Shown: positions 25,336-35,047, counted from the first letter of the stretch. The stretch: 64,000 nucleotides of DNA from Fodinibius salicampi (GCF_039545095.1 NZ_BAABRS010000004.1:340952-404951), one strand, 5' to 3'. Translations and numbers: made by a program. The notes: generated by a model from the letters alone, not told the origin.

Positions 25336-26004
25336 ATGTTGAACTGGGGATCCGGAGCGAACAATCCTAAATTTAAACAGCGCCGACAAAATCTCGTAGA
25401 TAAACTTCGAGATAAGGGCATAGAAGATGAACGAGTACTTTCTGCCATTAATATGGTGCCCCGGCACGTTTTTGTGGATACGGCCCTTGAGGACCGGGCT
25501 TATAAAGATTCAGCTCTGCCAATCGGAAAGAAACAAACGATCTCCCAACCCTATACTGTAGCTCGCCAAACAGAACTGTTGGAAGCCAAACCCGGTGAAA
25601 AGGTATTGGAGATTGGGACAGGTTCTGGCTATCAGGCTGCCATCTTATGTGAGCTCGGCGCGGAAGTTTATACCGTTGAAAGACATAAGAAGCTTTATGA
25701 AAAAGCCCGTTCAACACTGAGAGAATTGGGATATTCGGTGCAGGCCAAGCTGGGAGACGGCACAAAAGGTTGGTCGGCCTACGCTCCCTACGATGCCATT
25801 GTGGTTACGGCCGGAGCTCCGGTAGTACCGGATGATTTGGTTGATCAACTCAACGTAAATGGACGGCTTGTTGTGCCGGTAGGCAGTGAAGAACGGCAAG
25901 AAATGGTGCGGATTATTAAAATAAGAAAAGATGAGTTTGAAAGAGAGCGTTACAGCAGTTTTAAGTTTGTACCTCTTATCGGGGAAAAGGGTTGGAAGGG
26001 ATAG
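25336..26004 (+). CDS. pcm: Protein-L-isoaspartate O-methyltransferase
   Basis: It repairs isoaspartyl damage by SAM-dependent methylation. 222 residues from the ATG at 25336, the normal size. Motifs are VPRHVFVD, SQPYTVARQTELLE, the SAM loop VLEIGTGSGYQAAIL, VYTVERHKKLYEKAR, GDGTKGW and YDAIVVTAGAP. The frame is open upstream to 25210, but that would overlap the divergent AsmA start and add an atypical N-terminus, so the internal ATG is preferred. A palindromic repeat follows the stop immediately. Confidence 0.92.
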   Translation: MLNWGSGANNPKFKQRRQNLVDKLRDKGIEDERVLSAINMVPRHVFVDTALEDRAYKDSALPIGKKQTISQPYTVARQTELLEAKPGEKVLEIGTGSGYQAAILCELGAEVYTVERHKKLYEKARSTLRELGYSVQAKLGDGTKGWSAYAPYDAIVVTAGAPVVPDDLVDQLNVNGRLVVPVGSEERQEMVRIIKIRKDEFERERYSSFKFVPLIGEKGWKG

Positions 26005-26092
26005 TCAGGAATTATGAATTGAGAGTAATGAATTTTAAATTCTCTTCAATCATTTTGTATCAAAAACTGTATTCTTAATCATTAATTCCTGA
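26005..26092. repeat. Intergenic palindromic repeat, copy 1
   Basis: The arms are TCAGGAATTATGAATT (26005-26020) and TTAATCATTAATTCCTGA (26075-26092). They are inverted and nearly identical and flank an AT-rich centre. The arms and general build resemble the element at 56544-56618, suggesting a dispersed, non-coding repeat family of the genome. Confidence 0.5.
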
Positions 26093-26099
26093 TCGCCCA

Positions 26100-27239
26100 T
26101 TGCCTGAAACCAAACAAAAATCAGCAGACGATAATCAAACACCCACCTCCTGGAAAGAAGCTCCTTTTCTTTTAATTAAAGGTTTTTTAATGGGATCCGC
26201 GGATGTGGTTCCGGGCGTCAGCGGGGGAACAATGGCCCTCATTGTCGGCATATATACCCGGCTGATCGATGCCATTCGCAGCTTTGACTATAGCTTTATC
26301 AAGCGATTGGTTACCTTAAAGTTCAGACAGGCCCTTAGCGAGGTCGAGTGGAAATTTATGGTTATGCTGCTAGCAGGCATGGCCTGCGCGGTCTTTTTCT
26401 TTACTAAGATTGTGCCTCTACAGGTATATATGTTTACCGATCCGGAATTGGTATATGGACTATTTTTTGGTTTGATTGTGGGTTCAATTTTTGTGCTGGC
26501 TAAAGCAATTGAGGGCTTTAACTGGCTGCACGGCCTATTGATTGCTTTGGGGACTATCGTTGGATTTTGGGTGGTTACCTTAGTGCCAACGGCTACGCCC
26601 GAATCGTCATGGTTTATTTTTATCAGCGGGTCAATAGCTATTTGTGCAATGATTTTACCGGGTATTTCAGGATCTTATATTCTGCTTATTCTGCGCAAAT
26701 ATGATTATATTCTTTCGGAAATTGGAAAACTGGGTACACTAGATACTTTCAGTAGCCTGATAAATCTACTGCCGTTCGGATTGGGTGCTATATTTGGTCT
26801 CGTACTTTTTTCACGAATCTTATCGTGGCTGCTGAATCGGTATGAAGCCCAAACATTAGCAATACTTATCGGCTTCTTGATAGGATCGTTGTATGTAATT
26901 TGGCCTTATCAGGATCGCACCTATTCCGAAATTGTCACGAAAGAGGAGGTCCTTGCATATAATAGTTCAAAGGTTCAGGAACTACTAAGCAAAACTCCTA
27001 ATAAACAGCAGCCGGAATATGATCGACTGGGAGAAATCACAAATCCCGATGCAGAGTTGGATCGCCTTAAGAAAGTAAAAGTAGAAACGGTTAAGCAGAA
27101 GCTTATCAGAAGTGAGCCGTTTGTTCCATATATAACAGTGGAGGGAGTCAAAACCGACCATTTCTACAGCGGAATATGGGGGATGATAATCGGACTTTTT
27201 ATGGTTGTCGGAGTTGACTCTTTGCGAGCGAAAGGATAA
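26100..27239 (+). CDS. DUF368 membrane protein (PopT-type undecaprenyl phosphate flippase family)
   Basis: 379 residues with about 9-10 spans. The family signature is FLMGSADVVPGVSGGTMALIVGIY near the N-terminus, with a second SGSIAICAMILPGISGSYILLIL in the inverted second half. DUF368 proteins (PopT) recycle undecaprenyl phosphate to the cytosolic face for cell-wall and lipopolysaccharide synthesis. A soluble insert (about 280-345) lies before the last span. The start is taken as TTG at 26100, since no ATG precedes the signature in frame; the true start is uncertain. Confidence 0.85.
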   Translation: MPETKQKSADDNQTPTSWKEAPFLLIKGFLMGSADVVPGVSGGTMALIVGIYTRLIDAIRSFDYSFIKRLVTLKFRQALSEVEWKFMVMLLAGMACAVFFFTKIVPLQVYMFTDPELVYGLFFGLIVGSIFVLAKAIEGFNWLHGLLIALGTIVGFWVVTLVPTATPESSWFIFISGSIAICAMILPGISGSYILLILRKYDYILSEIGKLGTLDTFSSLINLLPFGLGAIFGLVLFSRILSWLLNRYEAQTLAILIGFLIGSLYVIWPYQDRTYSEIVTKEEVLAYNSSKVQELLSKTPNKQQPEYDRLGEITNPDAELDRLKKVKVETVKQKLIRSEPFVPYITVEGVKTDHFYSGIWGMIIGLFMVVGVDSLRAKG

Positions 27240-27277
27240 TGTTTTATAAAGCTAAATGAACTAATTAATATTGTTTC

Positions 27278-28273
27278 ATGGAGACTATTAAAAAAATTTT
27301 AGTACCTACTGACTTTTCTAAAAATGCTGAATCGGCCTATGCACACAGCCAGGAAATTGCTCATCATTTTGATGCCAAAGTCGATTTCATCCATATAATT
27401 CCTACACTGAAGTATTTTCATGAGAGTATTTCGAGGTTGGAAGGTTCTTTGGATACAGAAGGAGAGATATATCCCAAAGCTCAAAAAGAAGCGGTCCAAA
27501 AATTGAACGAGCTTATGGATACTCACCTTGCTGATGAGCACAGAGGAGAGGCTATTTGCAGAATAGGTCGGAAGCCGTCGTCCAGAATGTTGGACTGGGC
27601 CGAAGCAGGAGACTATGACCTGATCGTGATGGCTTCCAAAGGCCGCCATGATTCCCATTTATTGCGAGGGTCAACAACGGAGAAGGTGATCAGACATTCC
27701 GAAATTCCGGTATTCACGGTGGATGCCGGGTTATCGTCCAAGGGGTTAGAGCGCATATTATTGCCTACTGATGGTTCAAAAATATCCTTGTCTGCTCTCT
27801 CAATGGCACTTTTGATAGCTGATATTTATAAAGCGAAAATCACTTTTTATCACGCCATTGAGCTATATGGTAGTTCCCTGGATGATGGCAGGGAACGGAA
27901 TCCTGAAAAATCAGATGAAGAAAATATTTATGAAGCACTAATAGATTCGCTGGAAGATTATCTGGATGGTGAGAATCTGGAAAATATCCAGATTAACCGT
28001 GGGGAAGTAGATTTTGAGGATCAGTTTGTCATAACAGAGGGCGCCTCAAGTCATACAGTGAATTTCCATACGGTTATAGAGAAAAGCGTTACTGCTCATG
28101 TAGGTATCGAAAACTATGCCGGTGAGCATGCAGATGTTGTGGTGATGGCTACGCACGGGCATAGCGGCTGGGCACACCTCTTTCTGGGTTCCACAACCGA
28201 AAAGGTCGCCCAATATCTTGATATTCCGGTCGTAACCGTGAAGCCTGATGTTTCTAAATTGAGAGAGCGGTAG
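27278..28273 (+). CDS. Tandem-domain universal stress protein
   Basis: 331 residues with two UspA domains. The first (about 1-150) begins IKKILVPTDFSKNAESAY and has the ATP-type loop MASKGRHDSHLLRGSTTEKVIRH. The second (about 155-325) begins LERILLPTDGSKISLSAL and has MATHGHSGWAHLFLGSTTEKV. Both domains keep G-x2-G-x9-G(S/T)-type nucleotide loops. Its client and trigger are unknown. It lies 38 bases after the DUF368 gene and may share its transcript. Confidence 0.9.
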   Translation: METIKKILVPTDFSKNAESAYAHSQEIAHHFDAKVDFIHIIPTLKYFHESISRLEGSLDTEGEIYPKAQKEAVQKLNELMDTHLADEHRGEAICRIGRKPSSRMLDWAEAGDYDLIVMASKGRHDSHLLRGSTTEKVIRHSEIPVFTVDAGLSSKGLERILLPTDGSKISLSALSMALLIADIYKAKITFYHAIELYGSSLDDGRERNPEKSDEENIYEALIDSLEDYLDGENLENIQINRGEVDFEDQFVITEGASSHTVNFHTVIEKSVTAHVGIENYAGEHADVVVMATHGHSGWAHLFLGSTTEKVAQYLDIPVVTVKPDVSKLRER

Positions 28274-28415
28274 TATTAATAAATTGGCCGGAAGTGGACA
28301 CGGCTGAGGGGTGAATAAAATTAAAACCCGATTATTTTCGGTCCTTTATTATTTTAAATAGCGTATAATAAACAATATGTTAAAATTCGAAATATTAGTT
28401 TAGATTCAATTTTTT

Positions 28416-29324
28416 ATGCCCGAACTGATTACTGTTGAAGAGCTCATGGCGATGGGACTTCCCCCGATTATTATTTATGCGGCACCTATTATGTTTGCTC
28501 TCGTATTTATTGAGTGGGCCATTAGTGCCTGGCGGAAATGGGATCTTTATGATGGCAAGGATTTTTGGGCATCCACGGCCATAGGAATCGGCAATATTAT
28601 TGTAAGTTCACTTACAAAGGTAAGTATTTTTGCTCTTATCCTGTTGTTTTATAATATGATGCCCTGGCGAATACCCTATACCTGGTGGTCGTTCCCATTG
28701 TGCTTTGTATTTCTTGATTTTTGCAGGTATTGGGCACATCGTATAGCACACGAGCAACGCATTTGGTGGGCTACCCATGTACCGCATCATTCCTCGGAGC
28801 AGTATAATTTCTCGGTTTCATTCCGTCTCTCTTGGGTTCAGGGCTTTAAAGTGATCTTCTTCTTACCTGTAGCAATGGCTGGCTTCCATCCCGTGGTGTT
28901 CTTTATATGTCATCAGATAGCAGTTTTGTACCAGTTTTGGATTCATACAGAGCTTATCGACAAGCTGCCCAGACCCATAGAATTTATTTTTACTACTCCG
29001 TCTCATCATAGGGTCCATCATGCAAAGGATGATCACTATTTGGATAAAAATTATGGTTCCACATTGATTATATGGGATCGGATATTCGGAACATTCCAGC
29101 CTGAGCTCAATACGCCTAACTACGGAATTACAAAGCCGCCGGAATCGTATAACCCGGTTTATCTGGTATTCCATGAATTTATTGCTATCTGGAAAGATCT
29201 GAAAAAAGCTGAAGGCTGGCGGGATTGGCTGTTTATTTTATTTGCAAGTCCTGCCGAACAGGCTCGTGTTGAAAAAGAGAAACAGGTTGAAGTGAATAGC
29301 ACTACGGTTCCGGGAGAAGAATAA
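28416..29324 (+). CDS. Sterol desaturase/fatty acid hydroxylase family membrane enzyme
   Basis: 302 residues with about four to five spans and the di-iron histidine clusters of the family: HRIAHE (108-113), HVPHH (121-125), HTEL (177-180) and HHRVHH (197-202). It should use oxygen and a membrane-bound electron donor to hydroxylate or desaturate a lipid. The substrate could be a fatty acid, carotenoid or hopanoid; nothing nearby decides it. Monocistronic. Confidence 0.85.
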   Translation: MPELITVEELMAMGLPPIIIYAAPIMFALVFIEWAISAWRKWDLYDGKDFWASTAIGIGNIIVSSLTKVSIFALILLFYNMMPWRIPYTWWSFPLCFVFLDFCRYWAHRIAHEQRIWWATHVPHHSSEQYNFSVSFRLSWVQGFKVIFFLPVAMAGFHPVVFFICHQIAVLYQFWIHTELIDKLPRPIEFIFTTPSHHRVHHAKDDHYLDKNYGSTLIIWDRIFGTFQPELNTPNYGITKPPESYNPVYLVFHEFIAIWKDLKKAEGWRDWLFILFASPAEQARVEKEKQVEVNSTTVPGEE

Positions 29325-29483
29325 TCTCATATTTTTTTTGACACCAAATAATTAGTAATGTGGATTGGAAATAATTATCCGTATATTAGCCGCTCTGGTG
29401 TTACATAAACCTACCTATTCATTTAAACAGGTTCTTACATCCTTCTCTTAGGTCTGTCGGTACCTTTCGTGTACGGTTTTAGG

Positions 29484-29506
29484 ATAGCAGGTAAAAATAC
29501 TGCTAT
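29484..29506 (+). promoter_or_regulatory. Leader hairpin upstream of the DEAD-box helicase gene
   Basis: ATAGCAG (29484-29490) pairs with CTGCTAT (29500-29506) in the 240-base leader. Cold-shock-type helicase genes often have long regulated leaders. No T run follows directly. Confidence 0.3.
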
Positions 29507-29565
29507 TAAAAGCATACTTTTTGACGTCAGGTACTTTATAATACTCATTTACTTTTATTCAATTT

Positions 29566-31134
29566 ATGACAGATTTGACTTTTGCTGAGCTTAATCTCAG
29601 CCAACCTATTCTTCAAGGTCTCACAGATATGGGATTTGAAGAGCCCACACCCGTTCAGACACAATGCATTCCTCCGCTATTAAATCAAAAGGATATAGTA
29701 GGACAAGCCCAGACGGGAACCGGTAAAACAGCAGCTTTTGGTATTCCTGTTGTTCAACAGACCGATATTTCGGTACAGGAAGTGCAGACCATTATAATGT
29801 GTCCTACCCGCGAGCTTGCAATTCAGGTTACTGGAGAACTTATTAAAATAGGCAAGCATATAGATGGATTGCATGTAGTTCCGGTTTATGGGGGACAATC
29901 TATATCCCGGCAGATTAAAGCCCTGAAACGAGGTGCCCATATTGTGGTAGGAACTCCCGGACGTACGATTGACCACCTTCGAAGAGGCACCATGAAATTA
30001 GATCAATTGCAGCGCGTTGTTTTTGATGAAGCCGATGAAATGCTGAATATGGGTTTCCGGGATGATATGGAGCAAATCCTATCGTATGCGGATCAGCCCG
30101 TTCAGACGATTATGTTTTCAGCGACGATGTCTAAAGGCATCCAAAAAATTATGAAGCGGTACATGAATAATCCGCAGACTATCGCTATTGAGCGTAAAAA
30201 AGTTACGGCTCCGAATATCGAGCAATATGTGGTGGAAGTACGTGATTCGGTACGGACGGAAGCTATCTGTCGATTTATGGATATCAATGGATTTAAACTG
30301 GCTCTGGTTTTTTGCAATACAAAGCGAAAAACAGAAAAAGTGAGCAGAGAACTGCAATCCCGCGGTTATTCTACGGATTTTATTAATGGTGATCTTAACC
30401 AAAATCAGCGGGACCGAGTCATGGCAAAATTCCGCAGCGGAGCCATTGATATTTTGGTAGGTACGGATGTAGCGGCGCGTGGACTTGATATCGAGGATAT
30501 TGAAGTGGTATTCAATTATGATATTCCACATGATCCGGAATATTATGTGCATCGCATTGGTCGAACCGGACGTGCGGGTCGATCAGGAATGGCTATTACT
30601 TTTACGACCAAAAATAAAAAGAAACAGCTTCGTAGTATTGAGAAGCAAATTAAGAACCAGTTACAGCCACTGAATTTACCATCTACAGCAGAGGTGCAGG
30701 AATCACGTATAACCGGTGAAATGGATGACTTGGTAGAAGTGCTGGAGAAGGGTAGTTTACGGCCTTTCATTGAGCAGATAGAATCTTTTGCGGATGATCG
30801 TTTTACAACCATTGAAGTTGCAGCAGCGTTATTAAAGAAGGTTACTGCCGCTAGTGAATCGCCGGATCAATCCGATAGTACAAGCAAAAGTTATGATGAT
30901 TCAGCAATGATAAAGATGCATTTTAATGTGGGTAAGAAAAATAATGTCTATCCCGGTGACTTGGTGGGAGCCATTGCAGGAGAATCTAACGTTCCCGGTA
31001 ATGTTATAGGCAATATTGATATCCATCCTCACCATTCTTTTGTGGATGTTCCTGGTAAGCATGTAGAAGATGTATTGAAGTTTATGAATAGTAACCGGGT
31101 AAAAGGAAAGAAAGTCAGGGTAAAAGTAGCTTAA
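29566..31134 (+). CDS. DEAD-box RNA helicase with DbpA-type RNA-binding domain
   Basis: 522 residues. Helicase motifs are the Q motif (EEPTPVQTQ), Walker A AQTGTGKT (49-56 region), PTRELA (80-85), DEAD (154-157), SAT (185-187) and HRIGRTGR (329-336). The C-terminal region (about 445-522) has the DbpA/CsdA RNA-binding fold (VYPGDLVGAIAGES, NIDIHPHHSFVDV). It probably remodels rRNA or mRNA structure, for example in ribosome assembly or cold adaptation. DeaD/CsdA versus DbpA cannot be settled from sequence alone. Confidence 0.93.
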   Translation: MTDLTFAELNLSQPILQGLTDMGFEEPTPVQTQCIPPLLNQKDIVGQAQTGTGKTAAFGIPVVQQTDISVQEVQTIIMCPTRELAIQVTGELIKIGKHIDGLHVVPVYGGQSISRQIKALKRGAHIVVGTPGRTIDHLRRGTMKLDQLQRVVFDEADEMLNMGFRDDMEQILSYADQPVQTIMFSATMSKGIQKIMKRYMNNPQTIAIERKKVTAPNIEQYVVEVRDSVRTEAICRFMDINGFKLALVFCNTKRKTEKVSRELQSRGYSTDFINGDLNQNQRDRVMAKFRSGAIDILVGTDVAARGLDIEDIEVVFNYDIPHDPEYYVHRIGRTGRAGRSGMAITFTTKNKKKQLRSIEKQIKNQLQPLNLPSTAEVQESRITGEMDDLVEVLEKGSLRPFIEQIESFADDRFTTIEVAAALLKKVTAASESPDQSDSTSKSYDDSAMIKMHFNVGKKNNVYPGDLVGAIAGESNVPGNVIGNIDIHPHHSFVDVPGKHVEDVLKFMNSNRVKGKKVRVKVA

Positions 31135-31183
31135 TTTTATCCTTGATATCGGCGAGTAATTAATTGGGAAGAAGCACAGGGAA

Positions 31184-32380
31184 TTAGTTTATTTCCTGTG
31201 GCTTTCCAGCCCCAAGACCTGCAAAAAGTTTTGCTATAGCTACTATAAAGAGAAAGACAAGCGGAACTACCCAGGCTTCCGTTATATCATGAAGTGCACC
31301 AAAAAGGGTTGGTCCAATTGCTGCTAAAAGGTATCCGATCGATTGTGCCATGCCAGAAAGAGCCGTGGCCGCTTCGGTATCGTGGGAACGCAGAACAATA
31401 AAAAGCAGCGACAAGCCAAAGCTCCCTCCGAGTGAAAAGCCAATAAGGGAAACCCAAAGTCCGACTAAAAACGGATCCGGAAATAAAAGTCCCATGAGAC
31501 TTATAGCCTCCATACCTAATAAAATCCAAACGAGGCCTCGTTGATCGTTAGTTTTGTCGGCCCATAATGGTATGAAAATGGTTCCTACCACGCCCATCCC
31601 CTGCGAAAGCGATAACATCCATCCGGCGGAAGTTGCTGTAAGCCCTCTATCCTGAAGAATTTCTGGCAGCCATGCTAAAATTACATAGAATGCCAGTGAC
31701 TGGAGCCCCATAAAAAGGGCCACTTGCCAGGCAGTTAAAGAATTCCCAAGTTCTTTTAAAGAGGTCAGGAAGGTTTTCTTGTTTCTGGGAAGCGTGAGAT
31801 CTTTTAATTGGGGAAGCCAGAAGATAAAAGCGAGGGCAGCAACAAAACCCCAGGCTCCGAGTGACCAATGCCAGCCCCAATTCAGGTCGAAAGCCAGGGG
31901 AACACTAATACCCGCGGCAATGGCGGCACCAAGCCCTAAAATACTTGAATATACGCTGGTCATAATTCCTGTGTGATTAGGAAAATCGCGCTTAACTATA
32001 CTGGGCAGTAGTACATTTCCAAATGCAATGGCAATACCCGCCAGAAGGGTGCCCCCGAAAAGGGCAAAGTTGGTTGGGATTACGCGAAGAAAAAGCCCCC
32101 CGGTTAGTATTCCCATTGCTAGCGCCATTGTGCCTTCAATACCCAGCCGGCGGGTAAATAAAGGGGTAAGGGTGGAGATTACGCCAAAAGCAAGCAGAGG
32201 CAGTGTTGTCAACAAGCCAAGCATCGTATTGGAAAGTCCGGTAGTATTCCGGATCGTCCCAATAAGAGGTCCTACCCCTGCAAGAGCTGGTCGTAAGTTA
32301 AGAGCAATAAGTACAATTCCACTGATAAGGAGAATATTCTGTAAAGTAGAATTTTGCTCGTAGGGAGAAGAGGCTGCCAT
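31184..32380 (-). CDS. MFS transporter, CynX/NimT-like
   Basis: 398 residues with 12 predicted spans. It starts with LLISGIVLIALNLRPALAGVGPLIGTIR, characteristic of the CynX/NimT (cyanate/nitroimidazole) group, and later has LSLSQGMGVVGTIFIPLWADK. This group exports or imports small anions and drugs; the substrate is not known here. Convergent with the helicase gene, 49 bases between stops. Confidence 0.8.
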   Translation of the reverse strand: MAASSPYEQNSTLQNILLISGIVLIALNLRPALAGVGPLIGTIRNTTGLSNTMLGLLTTLPLLAFGVISTLTPLFTRRLGIEGTMALAMGILTGGLFLRVIPTNFALFGGTLLAGIAIAFGNVLLPSIVKRDFPNHTGIMTSVYSSILGLGAAIAAGISVPLAFDLNWGWHWSLGAWGFVAALAFIFWLPQLKDLTLPRNKKTFLTSLKELGNSLTAWQVALFMGLQSLAFYVILAWLPEILQDRGLTATSAGWMLSLSQGMGVVGTIFIPLWADKTNDQRGLVWILLGMEAISLMGLLFPDPFLVGLWVSLIGFSLGGSFGLSLLFIVLRSHDTEAATALSGMAQSIGYLLAAIGPTLFGALHDITEAWVVPLVFLFIVAIAKLFAGLGAGKPQEIN

Positions 32381-32636
32381 TCGTTAAGTTAAGATCAAGA
32401 AATGTTGTCAATATGATGAAGCGAGCCCAAGATACAAAAATGGATACTTGATTCCTGACCTGATCCCTTATAAAAAATCTATGACACAGATAGAAGAGAC
32501 AAATGAGAGCGTAAGATCTTTCTGTTGGTTTTTGATCGAAAAAATGGGGATACTTTTTTTACAGATACAAAGGAATTAAAGTTATTACAAACGATTAAGT
32601 AATACCCGGCATAAATTTAGGTATTGGAATGAGATT

Positions 32637-33074
32637 ATGAGTATTGTATATGTGGATATGGATAATGTACTGGTAGATTTTCCGTGGGGAATTGATCAAT
32701 TATCGGAAGAGCTCAGGCAGAAATATGAAGGCGATTTTGATGAGGTCCCAGACTTTTTCAGAGATTTGCCACCAGTGGATGGGGCAATTGAGGGATTTCG
32801 TACCCTTCAGGAACATTTCGATACCTATATACTTTCAACGGCACCCTGGAATAATCCCTCCGCATGGACAGACAAGCATTTATGGGTAAAAAAACATCTG
32901 CCCAAAACCGGACACAAACGGCTTATATTGAGTCATCACAAAAATTTAAATTACGGCGATTACCTCATCGATGACAGAAAAGCCAATGGTGTAGTAAATT
33001 TCAGGGGCGAGCATATCCATTTTGAAAGCCCTGAATTTCCCGACTGGGATTCGGTGTTGGATTACTTGCTCTAG
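32637..33074 (+). CDS. HAD-family 5'(3')-deoxyribonucleotidase-like protein
   Basis: 145 residues, a small HAD phosphatase. The nucleophile motif is YVDMDNVLVDF (Asp7 and Asp9), motif II is LSTAP, the motif III lysine is probably in KRLILSHHK and motif IV is YLIDDRKAN. The closest match is the NT5C-type 5'-nucleotidase that removes phosphate from deoxyribonucleotides. Its stop is 15 bases from the end of the convergent oxidoreductase gene. Confidence 0.8.
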   Translation: MSIVYVDMDNVLVDFPWGIDQLSEELRQKYEGDFDEVPDFFRDLPPVDGAIEGFRTLQEHFDTYILSTAPWNNPSAWTDKHLWVKKHLPKTGHKRLILSHHKNLNYGDYLIDDRKANGVVNFRGEHIHFESPEFPDWDSVLDYLL

Positions 33075-33089
33075 AATTCTAAAGCTCTT

Positions 33090-34328
33090 CTAAAGTACCT
33101 GGGCACCCTCACCTTGTGAAATGAGTGACTGGTAATTATCAAGCTCTTTGCTAACTTGGGGATCGGTAAGATCAATCGTTTGCTGTTGCTCTGCCGCCAT
33201 ATAAGCCGCCTGACAGATACGTGTAATATCCAGGCCATAGTTCCAGTCCAGATAGGCATCTCTATTATCAAGAAAAGCATTTTTCATCTCCTCAAGTTCA
33301 CCTACGTAGCCATATAGGTCAGCTTCGTTTGGCTGTACTGCAAGCAAGCCACGTGAGGCGGTTGATTTTTCGAGTGCCGTTTCGGCATCTGCAACTGCAT
33401 CAGCAGCATCATCTCCAATAAAGACTTCGAGAGGGGATATAAGGGTATTGACTTCCATTGCGTAACCGGGACCAAGAGCATCCATGGTGATGCGAAGACC
33501 CTGTTTATCATACATCCAGGAATCGGTAAACTGTGCCTTAACTATTTGGTCGGTTTCCGGATTCCGAAAGGTAACAAGTCCCGTACAAAAATCTTCTGCC
33601 GGTGTTTCGGCGTAATCTACCCCGTATTCTTCCTTCAGCTTTTTTCGGTATTGAGGTTGGCCCCATTTAAGTAAGGAAGTGTCTGCCTGTACCGACTCAA
33701 CCTGTAAAAAATCGGGAGCTTTGCCCTTGGGAGTTAAAATATGACGTGAAACAGCAATGCTGTGACAACCCATGTCGGAGAGAACACCCCCACCTTGTTT
33801 ACGTGGATCCCAGAACCAGCTGTTATGAGGGCCGGCATGCTCTTCGGTACTACGAGCCAGGGTAAAAGAGCCCATGGTTTTTTGTTGAGGCTGGAGCTGT
33901 TCCAAGGCATTATTAATGGCTCGCATGTGAATTTGGTTTTCGAAATAGGCCGTTAATAAATTTACGGAATCAGCTAACTCTACCAAGCGTTGAGCCTCCG
34001 CAATAGTACGTCCCAATGGTTTTTCACAGATAATACCTCGCAGTTCCACTCCTCCCTCTACGGCATCAACAATTTCCTCTACCAATTCTACCCGGGCAAA
34101 GTTAGGAGCCAGTACCGCTACGGCGTCGCAATTTTGACAGACTTCTTCAATGGAATCATATATTTCACAATTCCCAAGGCGATTATCTTTTGCAAATTGT
34201 GCTAACTCTTGGGCACCGCTCCGGTTATAGACGGCTGTTAGCTCTAAGTTGCGCACCTGCTTCATGGCTTTAGCCATAAAATGTGCAATAAATCCTGATC
34301 CTATAAAGCCAACTCTGAGTGTTTTCAT
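33090..34328 (-). CDS. Gfo/Idh/MocA-family NAD(P)-dependent oxidoreductase
   Basis: 412 residues. An N-terminal Rossmann fold (VGFIGSGFIAHFMAKAM) leads to the family EKPLGRT motif (about 103-109), and GGGVLSDMGCHSIAVSRH (about 179-196) carries the catalytic Asp/His region. Such enzymes oxidise sugars, inositols or related polyols. No pathway neighbours identify the substrate. Confidence 0.85.
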   Translation of the reverse strand: MKTLRVGFIGSGFIAHFMAKAMKQVRNLELTAVYNRSGAQELAQFAKDNRLGNCEIYDSIEEVCQNCDAVAVLAPNFARVELVEEIVDAVEGGVELRGIICEKPLGRTIAEAQRLVELADSVNLLTAYFENQIHMRAINNALEQLQPQQKTMGSFTLARSTEEHAGPHNSWFWDPRKQGGGVLSDMGCHSIAVSRHILTPKGKAPDFLQVESVQADTSLLKWGQPQYRKKLKEEYGVDYAETPAEDFCTGLVTFRNPETDQIVKAQFTDSWMYDKQGLRITMDALGPGYAMEVNTLISPLEVFIGDDAADAVADAETALEKSTASRGLLAVQPNEADLYGYVGELEEMKNAFLDNRDAYLDWNYGLDITRICQAAYMAAEQQQTIDLTDPQVSKELDNYQSLISQGEGAQVL

Positions 34329-34474
34329 GAAGTACTATTTATTTGATCTTTTTTTGAGGACGACGATAAATACAAATGCCCTATAAACTAATAATATACA
34401 CGAAAAATGCTACTTCGAATTTTAAATAAGAAATTCGCTATTTGAAAATGAGCAGATTTGTGATGATGGTAGCC

Positions 34475-35047
34475 CTAATCATTCATAAGATCAAGAAGTT
34501 GGTCAGTCTGTTTTTGTTTCACCTGTTGGATCGTACTTCTATCGGAAGAAGCCTTGATTTCTTCCAATGCCTTGTCCGAAAGTGATTCTTTATTTTCCTT
34601 CATTTCCACCCACAGGCGATGAAACCGTGCTGCCTGTATCGCTCCCTCCAAGGCATTAGGATTGATGCACTCCCGTGCTGCAAGGTAGCCAGGGGCACTT
34701 TCAGACCCCTGACGCAAACCCACGGTGTCTGCTGCTACAGCTGTTCCCTCTGTTTCATTGTACAGTTCTTCTAAATCCTTGGTTTCTACATCTTCCTGGA
34801 TGGCTTTCTCAGCAAGATCCAGGATTTTTTTCTGGATTGGTTTTAATTCCTTATTAATTTGTCGGGTACACCAGACGGCAAACTTGCGGAGTAATTGGTC
34901 TTCCCGTTGTTCATCCAGATACTTGAGAAAGGTAGTTACCTCATCATCTTCTTCACGAACCCGTTCCCCGGTTTCGCTATCGATCATAATGATCTTTTGA
35001 TCATCCGTGTCATAAATATAGATCAGATTTTTGTTCTGCTCGGTCAT
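34475..35047 (-). CDS. Alpha-helical cytoplasmic protein of unknown function
   Basis: 190 residues, soluble, rich in Glu, Lys and Gln. A short strand region (NLIYIYDTDDQKIIMIDSETGE) is followed by helices. RKFAVWCTRQI near 54-64, LAEKAIQE near 83-90, and an Ala-rich GYLAAREC / EGAIQAARFHRLW segment (about 123-148) resemble the layout of small helical immunity-type proteins (Imm5-like). This is a pattern resemblance only. No toxin or secretion gene is adjacent. The tail is a Gln/Lys-rich coiled coil. It diverges from the UMF1 transporter gene. Confidence 0.7.
   Translation of the reverse strand: MTEQNKNLIYIYDTDDQKIIMIDSETGERVREEDDEVTTFLKYLDEQREDQLLRKFAVWCTRQINKELKPIQKKILDLAEKAIQEDVETKDLEELYNETEGTAVAADTVGLRQGSESAPGYLAARECINPNALEGAIQAARFHRLWVEMKENKESLSDKALEEIKASSDRSTIQQVKQKQTDQLLDLMND

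Noticed and set aside
30118..30552. 144-codon minus-strand frame opposite the helicase
   Set aside because: Antisense to conserved helicase motifs; no family resemblance.
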